This document shows, piece after piece, positions 11,401 to 20,519 of a stretch of DNA of 64,000 nt. Under the pieces are notes generated by a model. It had not been told where the DNA came from, made no database searches, and saw only the letters and a list, made by a program, of their open reading frames with translations. A program made the position numbers and the translations under genes. The stretch covers positions 186,001 through 250,000 of the forward strand of contig JAFKAC010000032.1 of the NCBI GenBank assembly GCA_025766275.1. Reading direction: 5' to 3'. Within the stretch, counting starts at the first letter, position 1; the number at the start of each line of letters is the position of its first letter. The stretch is from Lactarius indigo (lineage: Eukaryota; Basidiomycota; Agaricomycetes; Russulales; Russulaceae).

Positions 11401-13208
11401 ATCCTCGCGCTGATTGGACCGATAGGCCTTCCCCTATCCCACAGGTGTCACTAAGACTTGACCAATTCAAGCAAGCACGGCAACGCGCCTTTTCTTGCAT
11501 GCTCCGGGCGCAAAAGTCATGGGTCAAGCACAAAGACACGCCCAGATTCAAGGAAGGAGACCTCGTGTGGCTAGAAGGACGCCACTTACGCACTCATCAA
11601 CCAACCGCAAAACTAGCTGCAAAGCGCCATGGACCATTTAAGGTCATCCAGGTGATGTCTCCTGTCAACTATCGCCTTGAACTTCCCACACAGTGGAGCA
11701 TCCACGATGTTTTCCACATAGATCTTCTCACACCTTATCGTGAGACACCCACGCACGGACCAAATTATCAGCGCCCACCACCTGATTTGGTTGATAACGA
11801 AGAAGAATATGAGGTCGAGAAGATTCTAGACTCTCGGCGGTTCGGCAGAAGACGTCGGCTCCAATACCTTGTCAAATGGAAGGGCTATCCAGACTCAGAC
11901 AATCAATGGATAGATAAGGATGACGTATTTGCCGATGAAGCCGTTCGGAACTTCAAACATTCAAACCCCGACAGAGAGACGCATATAAGGATGGCATTCT
12001 GTCGTGATAAGTCCCCATCTCCCATTCACTCCATGCCCTCCACTCGACGCAATGACCAGCTCGCACTCCTCTCTACCCTCGTCAACGACTCCTCCGCCAC
12101 GCTTGTTGACCCCGACACCACCAACAACACCGCAACCACTGGAGTTGCAGTTGGAGGCCGTACCCCCATGCAGCATGAGGAAGACGGCCCTATCACTAGT
12201 GAAGAACTGCACCAGACACTGCAACGATTCCCTATGCCCGTACAGGGAACTCTCGACGACGATCCAGCAGCAACTCAACCAACACCTCCGCAACCAATGT
12301 ACGCCCTTACAAACCCCGATACCGGTGAGCCCGAAGTCTTCCTCACCGAGGACGAGCTCTTTCGGCTTCAAGCAGCTGTCCCGCGCGGTGAAACCGCCCG
12401 ACGCCATGAAGAAGTACGAACAAGAATGGAAGGAGACGGCGGCGCGGTGGCAGCGGGAGCAACTGCATATCGCCGCCTGCCGACGCCGAATGATGAAGGA
12501 GCGGAAGGAGTACTGGACGAAGATGAGGATGAAGACGAGCTTAGAGACCACTACCCCATCAGGCATGCATTTCTTAACCATGAATTCTACACTGAAGATC
12601 CAGCCGCCACTCCCTACCTCGTCGACGCAGCGGGGGGGCCTCTACACAGAGGACGAGTCGCCGTGGCACAAGCGGCTCGTTATACACCAATGGGCGAACG
12701 AGACCCCGCAACCAGGGCCGTCGTCCCTGAGGGGTTCCGGGTCAATCGAGGACCCGATTACATTCCGTTCCCGATCAAGCTCCCCAACGGACCGACGGTA
12801 CAAGCCTCCCACGTACAGGTTATCCGAGGAGGAGACCCCTTCGTACTCGGACTAGCTCCGGGGTCGGGCTTCCTTTACGGTAAACCCCTCTACGCCACTC
12901 CTCACCTCCCCAAGAACAACCGCGCATTCATCCCCCACGAGGAGTACTTTATGCTCCGTGACCGACACCCCACCGACCTACTACTAATGCGCATTGGGGA
13001 TGTCACACTCACTCAGGAGCTACGCCGGTTCCGGCAGTTTGCCTTTGCCGAGGACCAGTTAGAGAAGCGCATTCGGCAATTGCAGATGGAGAGGGAGATG
13101 GTGACGGCGGACAAAAAGGACAGTCTTTACCGTTTGGAGCGTGCTAACATATTGGCAAGGATGGAAGATGAAGCAGAACGGATGAGGCAGGAATCGGTGG
13201 CGGATTAG
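8412..13208 (+). CDS. pol: gypsy-1 Pol polyprotein: protease, RT, RNase H, integrase, chromodomain, C-terminal extension
   Basis: About 1,600 residues in the -1 frame relative to gag. In order: aspartic protease (ALVDSGATHCF, about 8546-8580); reverse transcriptase with PLPLISDL, KLDVRWGYNNI and catalytic YMDDIGIAT (about 9640); RNase H (EVDASGFATGAVLL, IYDLELLAIVKA, SDHLNLQYW); integrase HHCC zinc region ending CAECQRHK (about 10850) and D,D,E residues in VDFITKLP, ISDRDPRF and TDGQSERTNQW; chromodomain YLVKWKGYPDSDNQW (about 11865). A further ~430 residues follow the chromodomain. They are conserved in gypsy-2 and gypsy-3 (VPEGF, ASHVQ, YGKPLYA) and end in a helical segment with DSLYRLERA. 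All catalytic motifs are intact. Confidence 0.93.
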   Translation, partial: GFSGRLNPSAWVRAVNCNSVIMTRYRSMRVPVSIRTSYAMADIRALVDSGATHCFMKPSFAKRMGLGTKLLDIPKKIWNIDNTENKSGRITHYTDVDVQTKGIHKEIRFLITDIGNEDIVLGYPWLAIYDPHIKWSQAAIHEDMLPIIIRSTNPYVKTTPIVAATTVQNDDYEVVHSCVITDEQRQQFEEGCQIRATATDLAIAAQQYTTKAELPLEYREFERLFSEEASDRFPPSRPWDHAIEFKPGTADAIDCKIYPMTQEEDKKLREWIDEQLKKGYIRPSKSPYASSFFFIKKKDGKLRPVQDYRKINAVTIRNQYPLPLISDLITDLSNAHIYTKLDVRWGYNNIRIKEGDEEKAAFKTRYGLFEPTVMFFGLTNSPATFQTMMNFIFRDVIAKHEKRGTTIRVYMDDIGIATGLNHSLPDHIEAVKDVLRVSAEHDLYYKLEKCLFHSPRMDYLGVILEKGVTRMDPVKISGIKDWPTPTKVKDVRSFLGFCNFYRPFIRGFATKARPLNKLTRKDTEWHWGTEEEKAFQDLKTLVTSEPVLAHPDLTQQFELEVDASGFATGAVLLQRKADGKRHPIGYYSSTLNEAERNYDIYDLELLAIVKAFRHWRPLLAGSPHKIKVFSDHLNLQYWKSPQKISRRVAREVLELSEYDFEIHHIKGTSNGRADALSRRPDYDQGENDNEGVTVLPENVFARATTLEEPRHPHWRPEILPVEMTPEHPIYEQDTAKLKPWVDAHKLKDIEGTWYKDGRRVVTGGIHDKRTIIAAHHDSPVYGHPGIKRTLQLTERHYWWPQMKNDITDYVKGCAECQRHKVNLRPIRAPLQPIYPKPEALPFETIAVDFITKLPISRGYDSILTITDHDCTKAAVFIPCNEEITAEGTAALYVSHVFPRFGLPSRVISDRDPRFASKFMREICKILGISQNISTAYHPRTDGQSERTNQWLEQYLRFWVNERQDDWVRYLPMAEFTHNNWPNETTRESPFFLLSGFNPRADWTDRPSPIPQVSLRLDQFKQARQRAFSCMLRAQKSWVKHKDTPRFKEGDLVWLEGRHLRTHQPTAKLAAKRHGPFKVIQVMSPVNYRLELPTQWSIHDVFHIDLLTPYRETPTHGPNYQRPPPDLVDNEEEYEVEKILDSRRFGRRRRLQYLVKWKGYPDSDNQWIDKDDVFADEAVRNFKHSNPDRETHIRMAFCRDKSPSPIHSMPSTRRNDQLALLSTLVNDSSATLVDPDTTNNTATTGVAVGGRTPMQHEEDGPITSEELHQTLQRFPMPVQGTLDDDPAATQPTPPQPMYALTNPDTGEPEVFLTEDELFRLQAAVPRGETARRHEEVRTRMEGDGGAVAAGATAYRRLPTPNDEGAEGVLDEDEDEDELRDHYPIRHAFLNHEFYTEDPAATPYLVDAAGGPLHRGRVAVAQAARYTPMGERDPATRAVVPEGFRVNRGPDYIPFPIKLPNGPTVQASHVQVIRGGDPFVLGLAPGSGFLYGKPLYATPHLPKNNRAFIPHEEYFMLRDRHPTDLLLMRIGDVTLTQELRRFRQFAFAEDQLEKRIRQLQMEREMVTADKKDSLYRLERANILARMEDEAERMRQESVAD
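12052..12855 (+). CDS. Overlapping +1 ORF inside gypsy-1 pol
   Basis: A 267-codon frame in +1 relative to pol, opening at an ATG just after the chromodomain. Homologous frames with the ATG at the matching spot occur in gypsy-3 (25957-26772, minus) and gypsy-2 (62045-62548). The shared core is a charged, probably helical block: DAMKKYEQEWKETAARWQ, then EQLHIAACRRRMMKERKEYW. In this block the +1 frame appears better conserved between gypsy-1 and gypsy-2 than the pol frame. I do not recognise the family. It could be an accessory protein translated separately or a relict exon read in another frame. No expression signal was identified. Confidence 0.5.
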   Translation: MTSSHSSLPSSTTPPPRLLTPTPPTTPQPLELQLEAVPPCSMRKTALSLVKNCTRHCNDSLCPYRELSTTIQQQLNQHLRNQCTPLQTPIPVSPKSSSPRTSSFGFKQLSRAVKPPDAMKKYEQEWKETAARWQREQLHIAACRRRMMKERKEYWTKMRMKTSLETTTPSGMHFLTMNSTLKIQPPLPTSSTQRGGLYTEDESPWHKRLVIHQWANETPQPGPSSLRGSGSIEDPITFRSRSSSPTDRRYKPPTYRLSEEETPSYSD

Positions 13209-13228
13209 TGAGGTGGGCCTCACTCCTG

Positions 13229-13240
13229 AAAAGGGGGTGA
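13229..13240 (+). other. gypsy-1 polypurine tract
   Basis: The purine run gaaaagggggtga immediately precedes the 3' LTR and is where plus-strand DNA synthesis would begin. It is identical next to the gypsy-2 3' LTR and (inverted) next to the gypsy-3 LTR. Confidence 0.85.
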
Positions 13241-13749
13241 TGTTACGATACGGACTTGGTGACTCATTATACACGACTCATGACCGGTTATGACTACGGT
13301 CCGGTATCAGTATTAGTCATGGACTCTTACATCGCATCAGTCAGCATAGTAGTTCGCATGTGATTGTGACTCATGTATGACTCATTCCTAGGATAGCTGT
13401 ACTAGGGTTCGAGCTAGTTACGCTATTGGTTATTTACTGTTCCAGCGGCGCTTTAAAGCCCGCGTGTATCTGTATAAATAGTCGACTCGGAAGACCAAGA
13501 GTCTCCATCTTGGTCTTCTTCAATCCACCACTTGACTCGTCCTCTATTTGCCTTAGTCTCGGACTAAGTGTGCTTCCACTTGTATCCATCTATCGGATAC
13601 TCCTTCTTCACCTTTAGCTGCAGCGTGTGCCTGAGTGCCCCTGTTCAGCTCGCGTTGGGTTGACACGTGATCCCCATTCGCTTACCTTTCGCTAAGTCGA
13701 TTACGCCTCTCTCAAGTCCAAGTCGGACTGACGCCGGTGGAGCGTAACA
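13241..13749 (+). repeat. gypsy-1 3' LTR
   Basis: The 509-bp partner of 5928-6436, with TG...CA ends, followed at 13750-13754 by the gcctg target duplication. Confidence 0.95.
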
Positions 13750-13944
13750 GCCTGCTTCAAATACAAGTCATCATATATTCGAAACGAAGGCCCCTTAGTC
13801 ACTGGATCACATGGTGATTATTACGTTGATATGGTCACATGCAAACAGTCCTGACACATCATATATTTCGACCCTCAATGGGCCGGACCTCCCGAACATG
13901 CGTTTACAGAATAGTATACATCATTTAAATAGAAACACTCCATT

Positions 13945-15682
13945 CTAAGCCACAGGACCAGCCGATGATGACCCACCAGATATTCCAGATGGGGTCAGAC
14001 GTCCCCCTGAGGCAACGCTCTCCCCTGTAATGTGGATGAGCCTGTGTTTCCGATTCAGATGATATAAGTGCTTACCTGATGGTTGGCGAGAGCGGCTTGG
14101 GGGTGCACTTGAAAGGGAAGAAGGAGGCCGAATGTCAGAGAGAGTGAGGCCAGACATATGTGCTCCAACTGATGAGGTCGACTGGACACCAGGGGATACT
14201 GAGCGACGATTGGTGGGGGGCATCCCGACACCAGGAATCGATGTCGATTCGATACCCTGGTGAGACAGGAGTTTCCCAACCATAAGCCGTGTGTCATGCG
14301 AATCCTGGCGTGTGTTTACGACCTCAAATAGCACACGGTCTACTGTCTGAGTGACATCACCAAGTTTCGATGTCAATGACTCCACTTTGCGCTCCAGTGC
14401 ATCAACGCGGGAGTCCCCGAAGCTTCCTACTAGGTGTGTGATGCATGTGGGTTTCGTTTACGCTTGCAGAAAACAGGTGGGACGTACCCGGGGACCCCGC
14501 TCCCATCGATGGTGTTGATCTGGCCTCCATTGCACGATGCAGCGGGATGGCCCACGTCGCAGGGGGTTCACATGGCTTGTGCCTCTGCGCACACTTCACA
14601 CATGCGATTGACCGCTTATTGGCCTGGGCTTTGCATTCAGAATCCCCAAAATGGATGCAGGGGCCACAGCGGTCCTACAAGTAGTGCACATATACATCAG
14701 ATCGTTATTTGGATGCAGGAGGATGGAATAAGAATACTTACATTCCCATAGGCAACAATATCACCAGCATCCGTACGCTGACGTTGTGTGGGTCGAGGGG
14801 GAGATGCCTGCTCCACTTCGACACGTGGAACGGGGGGGTTCTGATGTGGGACCGTTTCGGATGCTTCTCCCGGGTTGCCCGGTGAATCGCGTTTCGTTCC
14901 TCGCAGCGCATATGGAGCAGTGTGGCGTTTGGATGGAGCATCGGCCGGGCGGTCCGACGAACGTGTCTGTATGGCACGTGCCTTTACTGTGCCTCGTGTA
15001 TTGTGTACGGGTGGGGGGGTGGCTGGGGGGTCCGGGGGTTCCGGGGGGTCCGTGGAGGCGGAAGGAGGGGCAAGTGTCAATCGTGAAGACGACGACTGGG
15101 ATGGGAGATTGTCAACTGTAGCTGTGCATGAGGATGTGAATAGGTATGAATCGATACAATATATCTGACACACATTCTGAGGGCATCTGTGGTATGGTGT
15201 TCTCTTCGAGCCACCACATCTTGCTCGGATGGAGGCCATCCAGATATGAGTTCAGATCAAGGGATGAGAGTTTGAGGTGCCAGTCCGGGTTCTCCGACGA
15301 TACATATTCACAAAGCGTAGTAATGTATTCAGTTGTTAGTATGAACCAATCAGGGTAGCGGTCCTCTATTGCAGCTGACTGCCACTCGGTCCCAATGACC
15401 TGGATGATCGGATGGACACGGGGGGTCTTGGAATGTATCCCATAGCCTGCAAATATCGAATTAATGGTTCTCTGAATAGCATACCATTAGATACATCGCA
15501 TATGCGTTGAGGATATTAAATCGACTCACCACTTCTTGGTTGATCTTTGTATCCATTATGTCCAGCTCCATTGGTGACGGACCAGTCTCCTCCACACGTT
15601 TCATGGCAGCCATGAACTTAGCTGCTATGGTGAGCAACTGAACTTCATGCTTTGTCAATTCGGATGGGCCTTTCCTACCCAT
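13945..15682 (-). CDS. Gene B: Zn2Cys6-like cysteine cluster plus coiled-coil protein
   Basis: Spliced gene, ATG at 15682-15680, stop at 13945, about 480 residues. Exons in order: a helical N-terminus (MGRKGPSELTKHEVQLL); a folded segment with EWQSAAIEDRYPDWFIL and SKMWWLEEN; a long Pro/Ser/Arg linker; then at about 14690-14590 the cluster CGPC-x7-C-x10-CVKC-x6-C. That spacing (C-x2-C-x7-C-x10-C-x2-C-x6-C) is one residue off the classic Gal4-type Zn2Cys6 pattern. The next exon starts DALERKVESLTSKLGDV, a coiled coil suited to dimerisation. The tail is Ser/Pro-rich. It is transcribed divergently from gene C across about 260 bp. The inferred role is binding the element's CGG palindromes. The homologous gene in KDZ-2 is frameshifted. 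Confidence 0.68.
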
Positions 15683-15941
15683 TGAGCGTGGGGGTGTCTA
15701 ATGTGAATGATAGCGAAGTCACAGATGGAAGCGCCTCAGACGGAAGCACCTTGAAACGTTTGGGGGTCCCACTATTGATTATCGATCTCCTCTGGTATCC
15801 GGGAACCCCGAAATCTGATTTAGGAAATTTGGAAAATATATATCCGATTGATCCGAAGATCAAGCGATGACTGTGGTGACTAGATATGATATATATCTAC
15901 GCAGGTGGCGAGCTCCAATATCCCACAGAGACCCCTCCAGT

Positions 15942-16889
15942 ATGTCTGATACCTCTCGTGGTTCGCGTTCGCGATCTCGTGCAGCTGCGGGAACCCCGCA
16001 GTCTCAACAAGCGTCACCAAAGCCTCAGTCTATGGGCCCTCCATCGAAACAGCGTTCTGAAGCATCCGGGGTGTCCACTGGCTTTGAATTCCTATCCAAG
16101 GTACCGTCGCCTGTCGTACCTATTCCATCTGGGCCACGTCTTTCGGATACCCCGCGGGTGCGTAACTGTATTTACATATTCGACAGCACTAACAGTGTGT
16201 TGTATAGGATGATGGCAAGCGCAAGAAGAGGCGCACACCCTCTCCACCCAAAGACTTTATGGATCGCATCCCACTCTCACAACGTGTTATCCGTGAACCC
16301 ACTGTGGTCGCTAAGCCTGTATCACCAGCACCTGAGATCATCTCTATTGATGATCAACCAAGTGACGCTCCAACTGCGGGTGCCCCGACAGGTTCCCCAA
16401 CGTCAGCAGGACTTGCTCTGAGCGTATGTGATAATTACCCATCGTCTATAGCTTATCTGATGCATCATATAAAAGTCACAGATAGCTGATACGATGGACG
16501 TCGATGATCCAGGGAGTTCTGTTCAGCGTGCAATCACCCCATCGCAGTCGGACGCCCCGAAACGCAAGGTACGTATATACAATTACATACGACTATTCTA
16601 TTAATCTGTACAAATGGTCAAGGCCGCTGGGAGGTCCGCCCCTCGTGCACGAACTGGGGGGATACCCCCATCCACCCGTACAATCAAGCATCGAATGGGC
16701 ATCACCATCCCTGCGTCTCCCCTCCCTGAGGACCTCGGAAACGTCGAGTCCAGGATTGAGAGATGCAAGCTGACACTTGCTGATGTGTGGGATGAGCTCA
16801 CAGAGCTGCGGGGTCGAGTTCAAGCAATCAATGACTCAATCCTGAAGACTTTGATTGATCTGGAGAATATGGCGAAATACTTGGAGTAA
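15942..16889 (+). CDS. Gene C: basic, coiled-coil protein of the KDZ element
   Basis: Spliced gene of about 260 residues with three introns (first at about 16159-16208). The ATG at 15942 opens MSDTSRGSRSRSRAAAG. Exon 2 has a clear nuclear localisation signal, GKRKKRRTPSPPK, then a Ser/Pro-rich stretch. Exon 3 is short (MDVDDPGSSVQRAITPSQSD). The last exon is basic (SAPRARTGG) and ends in a coiled coil from LGNVESRIERCKLTLADVWD to NMAKYLE. It points away from gene B and probably shares its promoter region. I do not recognise the family. A nuclear partner of gene B or of the transposase is a reasonable inference from location, signal and coiled coil. The KDZ-2 copy is frameshifted. Confidence 0.6.
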
Positions 16890-17935
16890 GGACTGTAACT
16901 ATGTAGCACATGTATTGTGATCGTCTTGCATGTGTCGGTAACAATATCACGCATTGAGATCATGTTTCGGTACCATTTTGGTACCAATTTGGTACCATGT
17001 CGGAGTGTCCGCAACCATTAAATACATCAGTTATGTAACGTGTCTGACATGCGGACTTCCCACGTCCCTTTGTTCATATTTACCTTTGATATTTACCTTT
17101 GTCTCTTAAGATGACGTGATATGTACATGTCGGGAGGTCCGGCGTATCAGATACGCTTGATGACATATTAGTTCAGACCATGTCAAAACACTACTTGCCG
17201 CATGAATCACTAGGAACTATCTACGATGTCCATATCAAACGCGTGCCACAGATGGGATGTTTCAGATCCCCAGTTTGATGTATGGATGTATGGGAGAATG
17301 CCACGTGATATGTCAGGTGGCCCAACACACCTGAAATATCGATGACATGCTGTGCAGGACCGAATCTGATACGTACAATGTGTCGGGGTCCCCGATGCAA
17401 CAGGTGAGACATCGTCATATGATGTACTATGTGAGCAGGAGGCACGATCTCCTTGCACAAGCATGTCTAGCCAAATATGAAATATATGTGAAGCCATGCA
17501 TCATATTCACACCCCCTCCTTGATGTATAGGCTCAGTACCATTTCTCATTGATATACATCCTATTCTCCATGTAGATAGCTGTCACGATTCATCAAAAGC
17601 GGGAGGTCCGCTCTTGAGGTACAAGCATATCTAGCCCATGCGTGAAACATATGTGAAACCATAATTCATGTCCATATTTCCCATCCATGTCATGTGGCAC
17701 CTCTCACCCAGATCCGTATTCAAACCCATTGAAACCTGTTATATTATCTTACCACATATATTAACCTATGTGTCCCTGTTTTACCCTCACTATATCCCGA
17801 TTGCCAGTGTCCATATTTTGTTTTCTGATCCAACACAACCAAACTACTGTCATGTATTTAAACTACTTCATGCTCAATATATCTATCCACACACACCGTA
17901 TCCATATCCTCTGATCACCTTTGATTAATATCCCC
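16890..17935. other. Intergenic region between genes C and D with four palindromes and a diverged repeat
   Basis: No gene is seen. CGGRNNNYCCG sites occur at 17001, 17131, 17384 and 17600, three of them preceded by ATGT or GTGT. A block containing caagcatgtctagcc and atatatgtgaagccatg (about 17460) recurs in diverged form about 165 bp later. The matching stretch of KDZ-2 is interrupted by an LTR remnant at 37180-37666. Confidence 0.55.
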
Positions 17936-19973
17936 ATGCAGAACGAGGACATCACTTACTCTGGCTCTGGCGGAGAGTCCGAGATATCACAGAGTCAAAG
18001 AGCACAGTCTGGTGACACAGGATTTATCATTACTCCTGAAGATGCAGATGTATTGCAGGAATATCTTGAAGAGTTCCAAGCTGCTGATACAAGCCTTCGT
18101 ACCAGGATAATTGAGAAAGCCATGGCCCAGTTATATCTGCTCCGCCCTTCTAGTGCACCATTTGATAAGAAGGTGGCCACAAAGGTGGGCTTCATTTATA
18201 CAGTGACGGATATATTGCTCATTTCAGATTTCAGAAAATTCAGAAATGGTTTTATAACCACTACATCCGCCCCAGGCGTCAATATATCAAGTTCACTCGC
18301 AAATGGTCTGCCAGGAATGCATTCTATCACCTGCACCGTGAGGAAGTCTTGGAGCGTGCTAGGGAGGACTCTGGGACAGAGCCAGGGAACCCCGCATTCC
18401 TGGGGGCCCTTCAAGATGCAACCACTGCTTTATGGAATGATGTATCCCCTAAAGATCAAAGGGAGTATGTAGATGCTGCTAAGGAATGGTCAGAGAAGAC
18501 TCCACCAAAGCATATTCAATCCAGGTACGCAAATATGTATCACCTTGGATCCATTTCTCTCATCTCTTCTATACAGAATGGCATCTTCTATGCGTGAGCG
18601 GATCATCCAAGACTTTCAAAGTCAACTCTACAAGACATGTGGTATTCGTTCCATTGTTCTCACAGCATATGAGGGTGAAGACAACAACCTCAAGATTGGC
18701 TTGTAAGTCATCCAAAAATGTATCCTTAATCTGTACTGACCATCAATTGATGCAAACCAATTTCAGCAATGATGTGAACAGTGTATTGCAGGATGGAAAG
18801 GACTTTCGGAAATTCTGCCCAGACTGGAAGAGTGCTGCCCTCTGGGAGCAGTGGACTCAATTTGGATTAAAGTGCTTTGCAAAAGGTTTGACAAGCTTCT
18901 TATCCCAGTGAGTGAATATCATTCATGTACATTCTAGAGACTGTCCAGGAGCATCCAAAAAAGGACAACTCAAGGACAATCCAATCCCCAATCCCCCTTG
19001 TATTTGATGCAGATGGATGTCCGGAGCTTCCGACAGTTACTCAGCGTCATGGATATAAAGCCAAGATTGTTCAGTCATTGCTCAGGGATTATTGCACTGC
19101 ACATATCCGTAAGCCATTCTTTTAATAAATGTGTATCAGTATTTAATATGTCGGAATAAGGTTATGTCACTGGAAAGCCAACACTGACCATTCCATGGGG
19201 ATCATTGGTCAAGGATCCATCTTCCTGGATTCGTGATGAATGTATTCCAGATGGGTTTGAGTGGAAGGACCCATCTAAGATCCAGATTGGAGAGGTCTTT
19301 CGTCTACTGTACCACTGGAGTGACAGGCAAGATAAAGGCATTGACCCCTTGATGTGGGTATCAACGTCCCCACTCTTTAGTAATTTGGAAGATTCCCCAA
19401 GGCCTATGCGGAGTGTCCGAAGGGCTCGAAAGCAGCAATCACCAGCATCTGATGAAGAGTGCTTCATTCTTCCAGCTAGTCGGGACTCTGATCAGGAGGA
19501 TGACATTACTGATGCTGAAGATTCTTCAGATGATTCATCCAGGAATGATGATTCATCTGACAGGACTGATCCATCTGAGGATGAAGTGGCTATGAGGTCT
19601 CCACCCTTGAATATGTCTTATATACAGGAGGACGCTTGTCCTGGTGAGTCCGATTGTTATTGGGTTACCCTCAACTTATCAATGACAACATTGCATGTAG
19701 ATGATGATGGAGGTCCCAGTCCCACCTCTGCTGGACACGATTATCTGAGCATGAATAGATCTTCATTTCCAGGTTTGCATCCTATCCACATTACATCCGG
19801 CACCACCAATCATTCATCAATGCACAGAAATGGCAGGACCATCACACTCTCCTCAGCTTCAATGGAAAGAAATGCAAGTTGGCCATCAGCCTCATGTAGC
19901 AAAAGGGAAAGGGAAAGAAATCAAACGAACTATCAAGGTCTCAGAGAAGGTCAGGTTAGTGGCTAACAATTAG
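17936..19973 (+). CDS. Gene D: large spliced gene of the KDZ element, function unknown
   Basis: About 540 residues from roughly eight short-intron exons, ATG at 17936, stop at 19971-19973. The N-terminal part is acidic and helical (DADVLQEYLEEFQAA). The central part has KWSARNAFYHLHREEV, LWNDVSPKDQREYVDAAKEW, YKTCGIRSIVLTAY and WEQWTQFGLKCFAK. A later part has TIPWGSLVKDPSSWIRDECI and DGFEWKDPSKI. The C-terminal third is an acidic Ser/Asp tract followed by a basic tail (AKGKGKEIKRTIKV). The overall layout resembles a protein group that is greatly expanded in Agaricomycetes, often near transposons, for which I know no function. It is not a TET/JBP oxygenase: the expected HxD iron site is absent. 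The copy in KDZ-2 looks identical. Confidence 0.62.
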
Positions 19974-20519
19974 CCCCTTCCCCAGACTTCTGATCACTTC
20001 ACAGGAATATGGATACTGGTCGGGGTGCAGCTAAAGTCCATCCTGACATCTGGAGCATGAATAGATAGATATAAACATGTATATAGTCATGCTGGCGGAG
20101 TGTCCGCCCATAGCTTCAATGATGTGCCCTGAACCCATATGGATATTGGTCAACTAATTGTTTACAAACTGGTTGTGTATTTCATCGAGGATATCCCTGC
20201 TGGATGCACTTATATGTTAGTCTCTTCAAACCCCTTTTCATTTGAACAGTATTTCTACATCTCTTTGTTGTATATGAGTATGACCCTCAATCAAATAATG
20301 ACAAGACCCACTGGTTCCTACTCCTGGAACACTCATGGTCAAGCTCAGGGTTCACTGAAAATTCATCCGAACTCCCCATACATCCTATGGACTTGTTATA
20401 CTGTAAAGGTATCCCCCAACATCCATTCAGGAGTAACCTTTGGTCATTGCTTATATATCCACATTCCCTGTACTTCCTGCCACCAATATGTATCACAATG
20501 AGTCATGTATTGACTTGTT
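19974..20519. other. Subterminal region of KDZ-1, right side
   Basis: No gene is seen. It contains the palindrome at 20096-20106. From about 20250 it shows weak inverted similarity to the first ~420 bp of the window (for example the ctcaatcaaataatga stretch), extending the terminal repeat in diverged form. Confidence 0.5.

Larger units (their letters stand above)
5928..13749 (+). mobile_element. gypsy-1: complete Ty3/gypsy chromovirus
   Basis: A complete LTR retrotransposon of 7822 bp: 509-bp LTRs (5928-6436 and 13241-13749) with TG...CA ends, 5-bp duplication gcctg, self-priming site, gag, pol joined by a -1 frameshift site, and polypurine tract. The two LTRs look identical by eye and both ORFs are open, so the insertion is recent and the copy may be active. 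It lies between genes E and B of KDZ-1 and breaks neither. The chromodomain at the end of integrase places it in the chromovirus group. Confidence 0.95.

Noticed and set aside
14408..14419. Additional palindrome CGG-N6-CCG in gene B
   Set aside because: The spacer is six bases, so it fails the CGGRNNNYCCG rule and was not counted, though KDZ-2 also carries an insertion close by.
5524..17610. Palindrome array as a CRISPR-like or satellite array
   Set aside because: Spacing is irregular, units are only 11 bp, and many lie inside exons, so neither array type fits.
17936..19973. Gene D as a TET/JBP dioxygenase, expected cargo of some KDZ elements
   Set aside because: No HxD...H iron-binding pattern or oxoglutarate-binding Arg context is visible in any exon.
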